64,000 bases of DNA from NCBI RefSeq assembly GCF_042186555.1, contig NC_133324.1, positions 4,800,651-4,864,650 on the forward strand, written 5' to 3'. This DNA comes from Aquarana catesbeiana. Taxonomy: Eukaryota; Chordata; Amphibia; Anura; Ranidae. Positions 1 to 10,116 of the stretch are shown one piece after another. Both the position numbers and the translations under genes were made by a program. The notes below the pieces were generated by a model, which searched no databases, had not been told where the DNA came from, and saw only the letters and a list, made by a program, of their open reading frames with translations. Numbering within the stretch: position 1 is the stretch's first letter; each line of letters starts with the position of its first letter.

Positions 1-1999
1 CTCCCCTGGGGCAGGACCCGGGTCCTCAGACACTCCCCTGGGGCAGGACCCGGGTCCTCAAACACTCCCCTGGGGCAGGACCCGGGTCCTCAAACACTCC
101 CCTAGGGCAGGACCCGGGTCCCCAAACACTCCCCTGGGGCAGGAATCGGGTCCCCAAACACTCCCCTAGGGCAGGACCCGGGTCCCCAAACACTCCCCTG
201 GGGCAGGAATCGGGTCCCCAAACACTCCCCTGTGGCAGGACCCGGGTCCCCAAATACTTCCCTGGGGCAGGACTCGGGTCCCCAAACCCTCTTCTAGGGC
301 AGGACCCGGGTCCCCAGACACTCCCCTGTGGCAGGACGCGGGTCCCCAAACACTTCCCTGGGGAAGGACCCGGGTCCCCAAACAGTCCCCTAGGGCAGGA
401 CCCGGGTCCTCAAACACTCCCTTGGGGCAGGACCCGGGTCCCCAAACACTCCCCTGGGGCAGGACCCGGGTCCCCAAACACTCCCCTGGGGCAGGACCCG
501 GGTCCCCAAACACTCCCCTGGGGCAGGACCCGGGTCCCCAAACAGTCCCCTGGGGCAGGAATCGGGTCCCCAAACACTCCCCTGGGGCAGGACCCGGGTC
601 CCCAAACACTCCCCTGGGGCAGGACCCGGGTCCGTTAAACGCTCCTCTGGGGCAGGACCCAGGTCCCCAAACACTCCCCTGGGGCAGGAATCGGGTCCCC
701 AAACAGTCCCCTGGGGCAGGACCCGGGTCCCCAAACACTCCCCTGGGGCAGGACCCGGGTCCGTTAAACGCTCCCCTGGGGCAGGACCCGGGTCCCCAAA
801 CAGTCCCCTAGGGCAGGACCCGGGTCCCCAAACACTCCCCTGGGGAAGGACTCGGGTCCCCAAACACTCCCTGGGGGCAGGACTTGGGTCCCCAAACACT
901 CCCCTGGGGCAGGACCCGGGTCCCCAAACAGTCCCCTAGGGCAGGACCCGGGTCCCCAAACACTCCCCTGGGGCAGGACTCGGGTCCCCAAACGCTCTTC
1001 TAGGGCAGGACTCGGGTCCCCAAAAACTTCCCTGGGGCAGGACTCGGGTCCCCAGACACTCCCCTGTGGCAGGACGCGGGTCCCCATACACTCCCCTGGG
1101 GCAAGATCTGGGTCCTCAAACACTCCCCTGGGGCAGGACCCGGGTCCCCAAACACTCCCCTGGGGCAGGACCCGGGTCCCCAAACACTCCCATGGGGCAG
1201 GACCCGGGTCCCCAAACACTCCCCTGGGGCAGGACCCGGGTCCCCAAACACTCCCCTGGGGCAGGAATCGGGTCCCCAAACACTCCCCTGGGGCAGGAAT
1301 CGGATCCCCAAACACTCCCCTGGGGCAGGACCCGTGTCCCCAAACACTCCCCTGGGGCAGGTCCCGGGTCCCCAAACACTCCCCTGGGGCAGGACCCGGG
1401 TCCCCAAACACTCCCCTGGGGCAGGAATCGGGTCCCCAAACAGTCCCCTAGGGCAGGACCCGGGTCCCCAAACACTCCCCTGGGGCAGCAATCGGGTCCC
1501 CAAACAGTCCCCTAGGGCAGGACCCGGGTCCCCAAACACTCCCCTGGGGCAGGACCCGGGTCCCCAAACACTCCCCTGGGGCAGGACCCTCGTCCTCAAA
1601 CACTCCCCTGGGGCAGGACCCGGGTCCCCAAACGCTCTTCTAGGGCAGGACTCGGGTCCCCAAACACTTCCCTGGGGCAGGACTCGGGTCCCCAAACACT
1701 CTCCTGGGGCAGGACCCTCGTCCTCAAACACTCCCCTGGGGCAGGACCCGGGTCCCCAAACGCTCTTCTAGGGCAGGACTCGGGTCCCCAAACACTTCCC
1801 TGGGGCAGGACTCGGGTCCCCAAACACTTCCCTGGGGCAGGACTCGGGTCCCCAAACACTCCCCTGGGGCAGGACTCGGGTCCCCAAACACTCCCCTGGG
1901 GCAGGACTCGGGTCCCCAAACACTCCCCTGGGGCAGGAATCGGGTCCCCAAACAGTCCCCTGGGGCAGGACCTGGGTCCCCAAACACTCCCCTGGGGCA

Positions 2000-3095
2000 G
2001 GACCCGGGTCCCCAAACACTCCCCTGGGGCAGGACCCGGGTCCCCAAACACTCCCCTGGGGCAGGACCCGGGTCCCCAAACACTCCCCTGGGGCAGGACC
2101 CGGGTCCCCAAACACTCCCCTGGGGCAGGAACCGGGTCCCCAAACACTCCCCTGGGGCAGGACCCGGGTCCCCAAACACTCCCCTGGGGCAGGAACCGGG
2201 TCCCCAAACACTCCCCTGGGGCAGGAATCGGGTCCCCAAACAGTCCCCTGGGGCAGGACCCGAGTCCCCAAACACTCCCCTGGGGCAGGACCCGGGTCCC
2301 CAAACACTCCCCTGGAGCAGGACCCGGGTCCGTTAAACGCTCCTCTGGGGCAGGACCCGGGTCCCCAAACACTCCCCTGGGGCAGGAATCGGGTCCCCAA
2401 ACAGTCCCCTGGGGCAGGACCCGGGTCCCCAAACACTCCCCTGGGGCAAGACCCGGGTCCCCAAACACTCCCCTGGGGCAGGACCTGGGTCCCCAAACAG
2501 TCCCCTGGGGCAGGAATCGGGTCCCCAAACAGTCCCCTGGGGCAGGAATCGGGTCCGTTAAACACTCCCCTGGGGCAGGAATCGGGTCCCCAAACAGTCC
2601 CCTGGGGCAGGACCTGGGTCCCCAAACCCTCCCCTGGGGCAGGACCCGGGTCCCCAAACACTCCCCTGGGGCAGGACCCGGGTCCCCAAACACTCCCCTG
2701 GGGCAGGAACCGGGTCCCCAAACACTCCCCTGGGGCAGGACCCGGGTCCCCAAACACTCCCCTGGGGCAGGAACCGGGTCCCCAAACACTCCCCTGGGGC
2801 AGGAATCGGGTCCCCAAACAGTCCCCTGGGGCAGGACCCGAGTCCCCAAACACTCCCCTGGGGCAGGACCCGGGTCCCCAAACACTCCCCTGGAGCAGGA
2901 CCCGGGTCCGTTAAACGCTCCTCTGGGGCAGGACCCGGGTCCCCAAACACTCCCCTGGGGCAGGAATCGGGTCCCCAAACAGTCCCCTGGGGCAGGACCC
3001 GGGTCCCCAAACACTCCCCTGGGGCAAGACCCGGGTCCCCAAACACTCCCCTGGGGCAGGACCTGGGTCCCCAAACAGTCCCCTGGGGCAGGAAT
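2000..3095. repeat. 578-bp higher-order duplication inside the 32-bp array
   Basis: The variant order around 2100-2480 recurs at an offset of about 578 bp, equal to 18 units including two 33-bp variants. Shared rare markers are ACCCGAGTCC (2262 and 2840), CTGGAGCAGG (2312 and 2890) and GGGCAAGACC (2446 and 3024). The outer limits are approximate. Confidence 0.75.
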
Positions 3096-5725
3096 CGGGT
3101 CCCCAAACAGTCCCCTGGGGCAGGACCTGGGTCCCCAAACACTCCCCTGGGGCTGGACCCGGGTCCCCAAACACTCCCCTGGGGCAGGACCCGGGTCCCC
3201 AAACACTCCCCTGGGGCTGGACCCGGGTCCCCAAACACTCCCCTGGGGCAGGACCCGGGTCCCCAAACACTCCCCTGGGGCAGGACCCGGGTCCCCAAAC
3301 AGTCCCCTGGGGCAGGAATCGGGTCCCCAAACAGTCCCCTGGGGCAGGACCCGGGTCCCCAAACACTCCCCTGGGGCAGGAATCGGGTCCCTAAACAGTC
3401 CCCTGAGGCAGGACCCGGGTCCCCAAACACTCCCCTGGGGCAGGACCCGGGTCCCCAAACACTCCCCTGGGGCAGGAATCGGGTCCCCAAACAGTCCCCT
3501 GGGGCAGGACCCGGGTCCCCAAACACTCCCCTGGGGCAGGAACCGGGTCCCCAAACACTCCCCTGGGGCAGGACCCGGGTCCCCAAACACTCCCCTGGGG
3601 CAGGACCCGGGTCCCCAAACACTCCCCTGGGGCAGGAACCGGGTCCCCAAACGCTCCCCTGGGGCAGGACCCGGGTCCCCAAACACTCCCCTGTGGCAGG
3701 ACCCGGGTCCCCAAACTCTCCCCTGGGGCAGGACCCGGGTCCCCAAACACTCCCCTGGGGCAGGACCCGGGTCCCCAAACACTCCCCTGGGGCAGGACCC
3801 GGGTCCCCAAACACTCCCCTGGGGCAGGACCCGGGTCCCCAAACACTCCCCTGGGGCAGGACCCGGGTCCCCAAACACTCCCCTGGGGCAGGAATCGGGT
3901 CCCCAAACAGTCCCCTGTGGCAGGACCCGGGTCCCCAAACACTCCCCTGGGGCAGGACCCGGGTCCCCAAACACTCCCCTGGGGCAGGACCCGGGTCCCC
4001 AAACACTCCCCTGGGGCAGGAATCGGGTCCCTAAACACTCCCCTGGGGCAGGACCCGGGTCCCCAAACACTCCCCTGGGGCAGGACCCGGGTCCCCAAAC
4101 ACTCCCCTGGGGCAGGAATCGGGTCCCCAATCACTCCCCTAGGGCAGGACCCGGGTCCCCAAACACTCCCCTGGGGCAGGAATCGGGTCCCCAAACAGTC
4201 CCCTGGGGCAGGACCCGGGTCCCCAAACACTCCCCTGGGGCAGGACCCGGGTCCCCAAACACTCCCCTGGGGCAGGACCCGGGTCCCCAAACACTCCCCT
4301 GTGGCAGGACCCGGGTCCCCAAACACTCCCCTGTGGCAGGACCCGGGTCCCCAAACACTCCCCTGGGGCAGGACCCGGGTCCCCAAACACTCCCCTGGGG
4401 CAGGAATCGGGTCCCCAAACACTCCCCTGGGGCAGGACCCGGGTCCCCAAACACTCCCCTGGGGCAGGAATCGGGTCCCCAAACAGTCCCCTGGGGCAGG
4501 ACCTGGGTCCCCAAACACTCCCCTGGGGCAGGACCCGGGTCCCCAAACACTCCCCTGGGACAGGAATCGGGTCCGTTAAACGCTCCTCTGGGGCAGGACC
4601 TGGGTCCCCAAACACTCCCCTGGGGCAGGAACCGGGTCCCCAAACACTCCCCTGGGGCAGGACCCAGGTCCCCAAACACTCCCCTGGGGCAGGACCCGGG
4701 TCCCCAAACACTCCCCTGGGGCAGGAATCGGGTCCCCAAACAGTCCCCTGGGACAGGACCCGGGTCCCCAAACACTCCCCTGGGGCTGGACCCGGGTCCC
4801 CAAACACTCCCCTGGGGCAGGACCCGGGTCCCCAAACACTCCCCTGGGGCAGGACCCGGGTCCCCAAACACTCCCCTGGGGCAGGACCCGGGTCCCCAAA
4901 CACTCCCCTGGGGCAGGAATCGGGTCCCCAAACACTCCCCTGGGGCAGGACCCGGGTCCCCAAACACTCCCCTGTGGCAGGACCCGGGTCCCCAAACACT
5001 CCCCTGGGGCAGGACCCGGGTCCCCAAACAGTCCCCTGGGGCAGGAATCGGGTCCCCAAACAGTCCCCTGGGGCAGGACCTGGGTCCCCAAACACTCCCC
5101 TGGGGCTGGACCCGGGTCCCCAAACACTCCCCTGGGGCAGGACCCGGGTCCCCAAACACTCCCCTGGGGCAGGAATCGGGTCCCCAAACACTCCCCTGGG
5201 GCAGGACCCGGGTCCCCAAACACTCCCCTGGGGCAGGAATCGGGTCCCCAAACACTGGCCTGGGGCAGGACCCGGGTCCCCAAACACTCCCCTGGGGCAG
5301 GACCCGGGTCCCCAAACAGTCCCCTGGGGCAGGACCTGGGTCCCCAAACACTCCCCTGGGGCTGGACCCGGGTCCCCAAACACTCCCCTGGGGCAGGACC
5401 CGGGTCCCCAAACACTCCCCTGGGGCAGGAATCGGGTCCGTTAAACGCTCCTCTGGGGCAGGACCTGGGTCCCCAAACACTCCCCTGGGGCAGGAACCGG
5501 GTCCCCAAACACTCCCCTGGGGCAGGACCCGGGTCCCCAAACACTCCCCTGGGGCAGGAATCGGGTCCCCAAACAGTCCCCTGGGGCAGGACCCGGGTCC
5601 CCAAACACTCCCCTGGGGCAGGACCCGGGTCCCCAAACACTCCCCTGGGGCAGGAACCGGGTCCCCAAACACTCCCCTGGGGCAGGACCCGGGTCCCCAA
5701 ACACTCCCCTGGGGCAGGACCCGGG

Positions 5726-8227
5726 TCCGTTAAACGCTCCTCTGGGGCAGGACCCGGGTCCCCAAACACTCCCCTGGGGCAGGAATCGGGTCCCCAAACA
5801 CTCCCCTAGGGCAGGACCCGGGTCCCCAAACACTCCTCTGGGGCAGGACCCGGGTCCCCAAACACTCCCCTGGGGCAGGAATCGGGTCCCCAAACAGTCC
5901 CCTGGGGCAGGACCCGGGTCCCCAAACACTCCCCTGGGGCAGGACCCGGGTCCCCAAACACTCCCCTGGGGCAGGACCCGGGTCCCCAAACACTCCCCTG
6001 TGGCAGGACCCGGGTCCCCAAACACTCCCCTGGGGCAGGACCCGGGTCCCCAAACACTCCCCTGGGGCAGGACCCGGGTCCCCAAACACTCCCCTGGGGC
6101 AGGAATCGGGTCCCTAAACAGTCCCCTGGGGCAGGACCCGGGTCCCCAAACACTCCCCTGGGGCAGGACCCGGGTCCCCAAACACTCCCCTGGGGCAGGA
6201 CCCGGGTCCCCAAACACTCCCCTGGGGCAGGACCCGGGTCCCCAAACACTCCCCTGGGGCAGGACCCGGGTCCCCAAACACTCCCCTGGGGCAGGAACCG
6301 GGTCCCCAAACACTCCCCTGGGGCAGGACCCGGGTCCCCAAACACTCCCCTGGGGCAGGACCCGGGTCCCCAAACACTCCCCTGGGGCAGGAATCGGGTC
6401 CCCAAATAGTCCCCTGGGGCAGGACCCGGGTCCCCAAACACTCCCCTGGGGCAGGAACCGGGTCCCCAAACACTCCCCTGGGGCAGGAACCGGGTCCCCA
6501 AACACTCCCATGGGGCAGGACCCGGGTCCCCAAACACTCCCCTGGGGCAGGACCCGGGTCCCCAAACACTCCCCTGGGGCAGGAACCGGGTCCCCAAATA
6601 CTCCCCTGGGGCAGGACCCGGGTCCCCAAACACTCCCCTGGGGAAGGAATCGGGTCCCCAAACAGTCCCCTGGGGCAGGACCCGGGTCCCCAAACACTCC
6701 CCTGGGGCAGGACCCGGGTCCCCAAACACTCCCCTGGGGCAGGAACCGGGTCCCCAAATACTCCCCTGGGGCAGGACCCGGGTCCCCAAACACTCCCCTG
6801 GGGCAGGAATCGGGTCCCCAAACAGTCCCCTGGGGCAGGACCCGGGTCCCCAAACACTCCCCTGGGGCAGGACCCGGGTCCCCAAACACTCCCCTAGGGC
6901 AGGACCCGGGTCCCCAAACACTCCCCTGGGGCAGGAATCGGGTCCCCAAACAGTCCCCTGGGGCAGGACCCGGGTCCGTTAAACGCTCCTCTGGGGCAGG
7001 ACCCGGGTCCCCAAACACTCCCCTGGGGCAGGAATCGGGTCCCCAAACACTCCCCTAGGGCAGGACCCGGGTCCCCAAACACTCCTCTGGGGCAGGACCC
7101 GGGTCCCCAAACACTCCCCTGGGGCAGGAATCGGGTCCCCAAACAGTCCCCTGGGGCAGGACCCGGGTCCCCAAACACTCCCCTGGGGCAGGACCCGGGT
7201 CCCCAAACACTCCCCTGGGGCAGGACCCGGGTCCCCAAACACTCCCCTGTGGCAGGACCCGGGTCCCCAAACACTCCCCTGGGGCAGGACCCGGGTCCCC
7301 AAACACTCCCCTGGGGCAGGACCTGGGTCCCCAAACACTCCCCTGGGGCAGGAATCGGGTCCCTAAACAGTCCCCTGGGGCAGGACCCGGGTCCCCAAAC
7401 ACTCCCCTGGGGCAGGACCCGGGTCCCCAAACACTCCCCTGGGGCAGGACCCGGGTCCCCAAACACTCCCCTGGGGCAGGACCCGGGTCCCCAAACACTC
7501 CCCTGGGGCAGGACCCGGGTCCCCAAACACTCCCCTGGGGCAGGAACCGGGTCCCCAAACACTCCCCTGGGGCAGGACCCGGGTCCCCAAACACTCCCCT
7601 GGGGCAGGACCCGGGTCCCCAAACACTCCCCTGGGGCAGGAATCGGGTCCCCAAACAGTCCCCTGGGGCAGGACCCGGGTCCCCAAACACTCCCCTGGGG
7701 CAGGAACCGGGTCCCCAAACACTCCCCTGGGGCAGGAACCGGGTCCCCAAACACTCCCATGGGGCAGGACCCGGGTCCCCAAACACTCCCCTGGGGCAGG
7801 ACCCGGGTCCCCAAACACTCCCCTGGGGCAGGAACCGGGTCCCCAAATACTCCCCTGGGGCAGGACCCGGGTCCCCAAACACTCCCCTGGGGAAGGAATC
7901 GGGTCCCCAAACAGTCCCCTGGGGCAGGACCCGGGTCCCCAAACACTCCCCTGGGGCAGGACCCGGGTCCCCAAACACTCCCCTGGGGCAGGAACCGGGT
8001 CCCCAAATACTCCCCTGGGGCAGGACCCGGGTCCCCAAACACTCCCCTGGGGCAGGAATCGGGTCCCCAAACAGTCCCCTGGGGCAGGACCCGGGTCCCC
8101 AAACACTCCCCTGGGGCAGGACCCGGGTCCCCAAACACTCCCCTAGGGCAGGACCCGGGTCCCCAAACACTCCCCTGGGGCAGGACCCGGGTCCCCAAAC
8201 ACTCCCCTGGGGCAGGAATCGGGTCCG
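5726..8227. repeat. 1,249-bp higher-order tandem duplication inside the 32-bp array
   Basis: The order of unit variants in about 5726-6974 recurs at an offset of 1,249 bp in about 6975-8223. That is 39 units, one of them the 33-bp CCGTTAAA type. The two copies differ at only a few bases that I could find, for example ACCCGGG near 6072 versus ACCTGGG near 7321, and AAATAGTCC near 6405 versus AAACAGTCC near 7654. A third CCGTTAAA unit sits at the far boundary near 8224, after which the order diverges. Confidence 0.85.
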
Positions 8228-9098
8228 TTAAACGCTCCTCTGGGGCAGGACCCGGGTCCCCAAACACTCCCCTGGGGCAGGAATCGGGTCCCTAAATAGT
8301 CCCCTGGGGCAGGACCCGGGTCCCCAAACACTCCCCTGGGGCAGGAATCGGGTCCCCAAACAGTCCCCTGGGGCAGGACCCGGGTCCCCAAACACTCCCC
8401 TGGGGCAGGAATCGGGTCCCTAAATAGTCCCCTGGGGCAGGACCCGGGTCCCCAAACACTCCCCTGGGGCAGGACCCGGGTCCCCAAACACTCCCCTGGG
8501 GCAGGAATCGGGTCCGTTAAACGCTCCTCTGGGGCAGGACCCGGGTCCCCAAACACTCCCCTGGGGCAGGAATCGGGTCCCCAAACACTCCCCTGGGGCA
8601 GGAACCGGGTCCCCAAACACTCCCCTGGGGCAGGACCCGGGTCCCCAAACACTCCCCTGGGGCAGGAACCGGGTCCCCAAATACTCCCCTGGGGCAGGAC
8701 CTGGGTCCCCAAACACTCCCCTGGGGCAGGACCCGGGTCCCCAAACACTCCCCTGGGGCAGGAACCGGGTCCCCAAACACTCCCCTGGGGCAGGACCCGG
8801 GTCCCCAAACACTCCCCTGGGGCAGGAATCGGGTCCCCAAACACTCCCCTGGGGCAGGACCCGGGTCCCCAAACACTCCCCTGGGGCAGGACCCGGGTCC
8901 CCAAACACTCCCCTGGGGCAGGAACCGGGTCCCCAAACACTCCCCTGGGGCAGGACCCGGGTCCCCAAACACTCCCCTGGGGCAGGAATCGGGTCCCCAA
9001 ACACTCCCCTAGGGCAGGACCCGGGTCCCCAAACACTCCCCTGGGGCAGGACCCGGGTCCCCAAACACTCCCCTAGGGCAGGACCCGGGTCCCCAAAC

Positions 9099-9146
9099 AC
9101 TTTTGATTTTTCACATTCGAGTCCCATAGACATTAATGGTGTTCAC
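9099..9146 (-). mobile_element. Remnant of hAT-element flank bordering the minisatellite
   Basis: Read on the minus strand, the bases just outside the array carry CCATAGAC, TTCGAGTCC and a short A-rich stretch, followed by GTGTTTGGGGACCC. The hAT element at 59485 onward has the same order (CATCTATGGGACTCGAAAATTC region, then AAGTGTTTGGGGACCC). The 9.1-kb array therefore appears to sit inside a decayed, internally deleted copy of that family. The terminal repeat is not recognisable on this side. Confidence 0.6.
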
Positions 9147-9326
9147 CTCATCGGACAGACGATTAATTCCATCCATTTCTTGAATATTATCCAGAGTTTG
9201 ATTTATTGGTCATATTAATGATTCTCGGCTCCCTCGCTCCTCTTTGTAGAATGTGGGTTCTCTTCCCACCATACCGGCTCCACATTCTTCTCTTCATACT
9301 TATTGAAATATTGCCTTTTTATTATA
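9147..9326. other. Unassigned single-copy-looking sequence
   Basis: A short AT-rich stretch between the array flank and the MITE. I see no gene, repeat or motif here. Confidence 0.5.
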
Positions 9327-9805
9327 CAGTGGAACCTCGGCTAACGAGTAATGCGGTTAACGAGCGTTTGGAAAGACGAGCAAAAGTCCTGACTCTGCTT
9401 GTGAGTGTTGTCTCACAAAAACCAGCAGGATTCAAGCCAATGGGGTGTGCAGTACCGCATTTGGCCAGCAGTGTGGTGGGGGGGACGCCGGTGACACTCG
9501 GAACGGTTCGGAGCCGTTCGGAAAACCTCGGAACACTCGGAAATACTCCCTTCCCGAGTGTTTCCGAGCCTTTCCGAAGGGATTTTTCCAATTTCAGCCG
9601 AGCTGTCCCCGAATATTTCCGAGGCTCTCTGGCGCCCCCCTCCCCACCTCTGGCCACATGTGGTATTGCATGCAATAGAAGTCAATGCGGAACGAATTAT
9701 CTTCGTTTCCATTGACTTCTATGGGGAAACTCGCTTTGATAGACGAGTGATTCGGATTACAAGCATTCTCCTGGAATGGATTATACTCGTAATTCAAGGT
9801 TCTAT
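9327..9805. mobile_element. Non-autonomous DNA transposon (MITE), pogo/Tigger-like ends
   Basis: The left end reads TA-CAGTGGAACCTCGGCTAACGAG. The right end, on the other strand, reads TATAGAACCTTGAATTACGAG, giving imperfect inverted ends about 480 bp apart. The CAGT start next to TA fits the Tc1/mariner/pogo superfamily, and assignment to pogo/Tigger is from memory of similar ends. Internally there is an imperfect hairpin (9677-9722) with arms starting ATAGAAGTCAATG, and a cluster of TTCGGA/TCCGAA motifs at 9500-9630. No transposase is present. Confidence 0.65.
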
Positions 9806-10116
9806 AGGCCTTTTTAATTTAGTGCCTAATGTCCCCTCTATGTTCTTTTTCTTAAATATATTATTGATCAGCGTTTATGTGTATCGTAACGCACATATAG
9901 AATAATGAATCATTTTTACACTAATTGATTGATGAATTAATTGGTTGTTTTTTAATTAATTCATTTTTTATTATTTATTGTTCATATCATAGCATTTATT
10001 TCATGTCTGGCCCGTTATGTTTGTGTGTTTGTTATCTGCCTTTTAAAATTGTTGCTTATTTATTGATCCATTATCCCCCTGTTCATCTTGTGATGATCTA
10101 GGCCCCTCCCCCCCGT
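9806..10116. other. Unassigned AT-rich sequence
   Basis: Low-complexity AT-rich DNA with no ORF, motif or repeat that I recognise. It ends at the start of the 34-bp array. Confidence 0.5.

Larger units (their letters stand above)
1..9102. repeat. 32-bp GC-rich minisatellite, about 285 copies, left end outside window
   Basis: A head-to-tail array with a 32-bp period fills the first 9.1 kb and is already in progress at base 1. Each unit contains the palindrome GGACCCGGGTCC and a near-dyad CCCCTGGGG. Common variants swap GACCC for GAATC or GAACC, CACTCC for CAGTCC, and CTGGGG for CTAGGG. A 33-bp variant carries CCGTTAAACGC instead of CCCCAAACAC. The array ends at 9102, where it passes into a transposon-like flank. 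All frames are open for long distances because neither the 32-bp unit nor its complement makes stops often, so the proline/glycine-rich ORFs here are not genes. Confidence 0.97.

Noticed and set aside
26..9133. Long Pro/Gly/Cys-rich open reading frames (up to 844 codons) on both strands of the 32-bp array
   Set aside because: They are open because the repeat contains almost no stop codons in any frame. All three frames of each strand encode the same 32-residue cycle, there is no splice or start logic, and 33-bp units shift the frame.
9322..9905. Several short frames in the pogo-like MITE
   Set aside because: They overlap in all directions inside a non-autonomous element and show no transposase motif.
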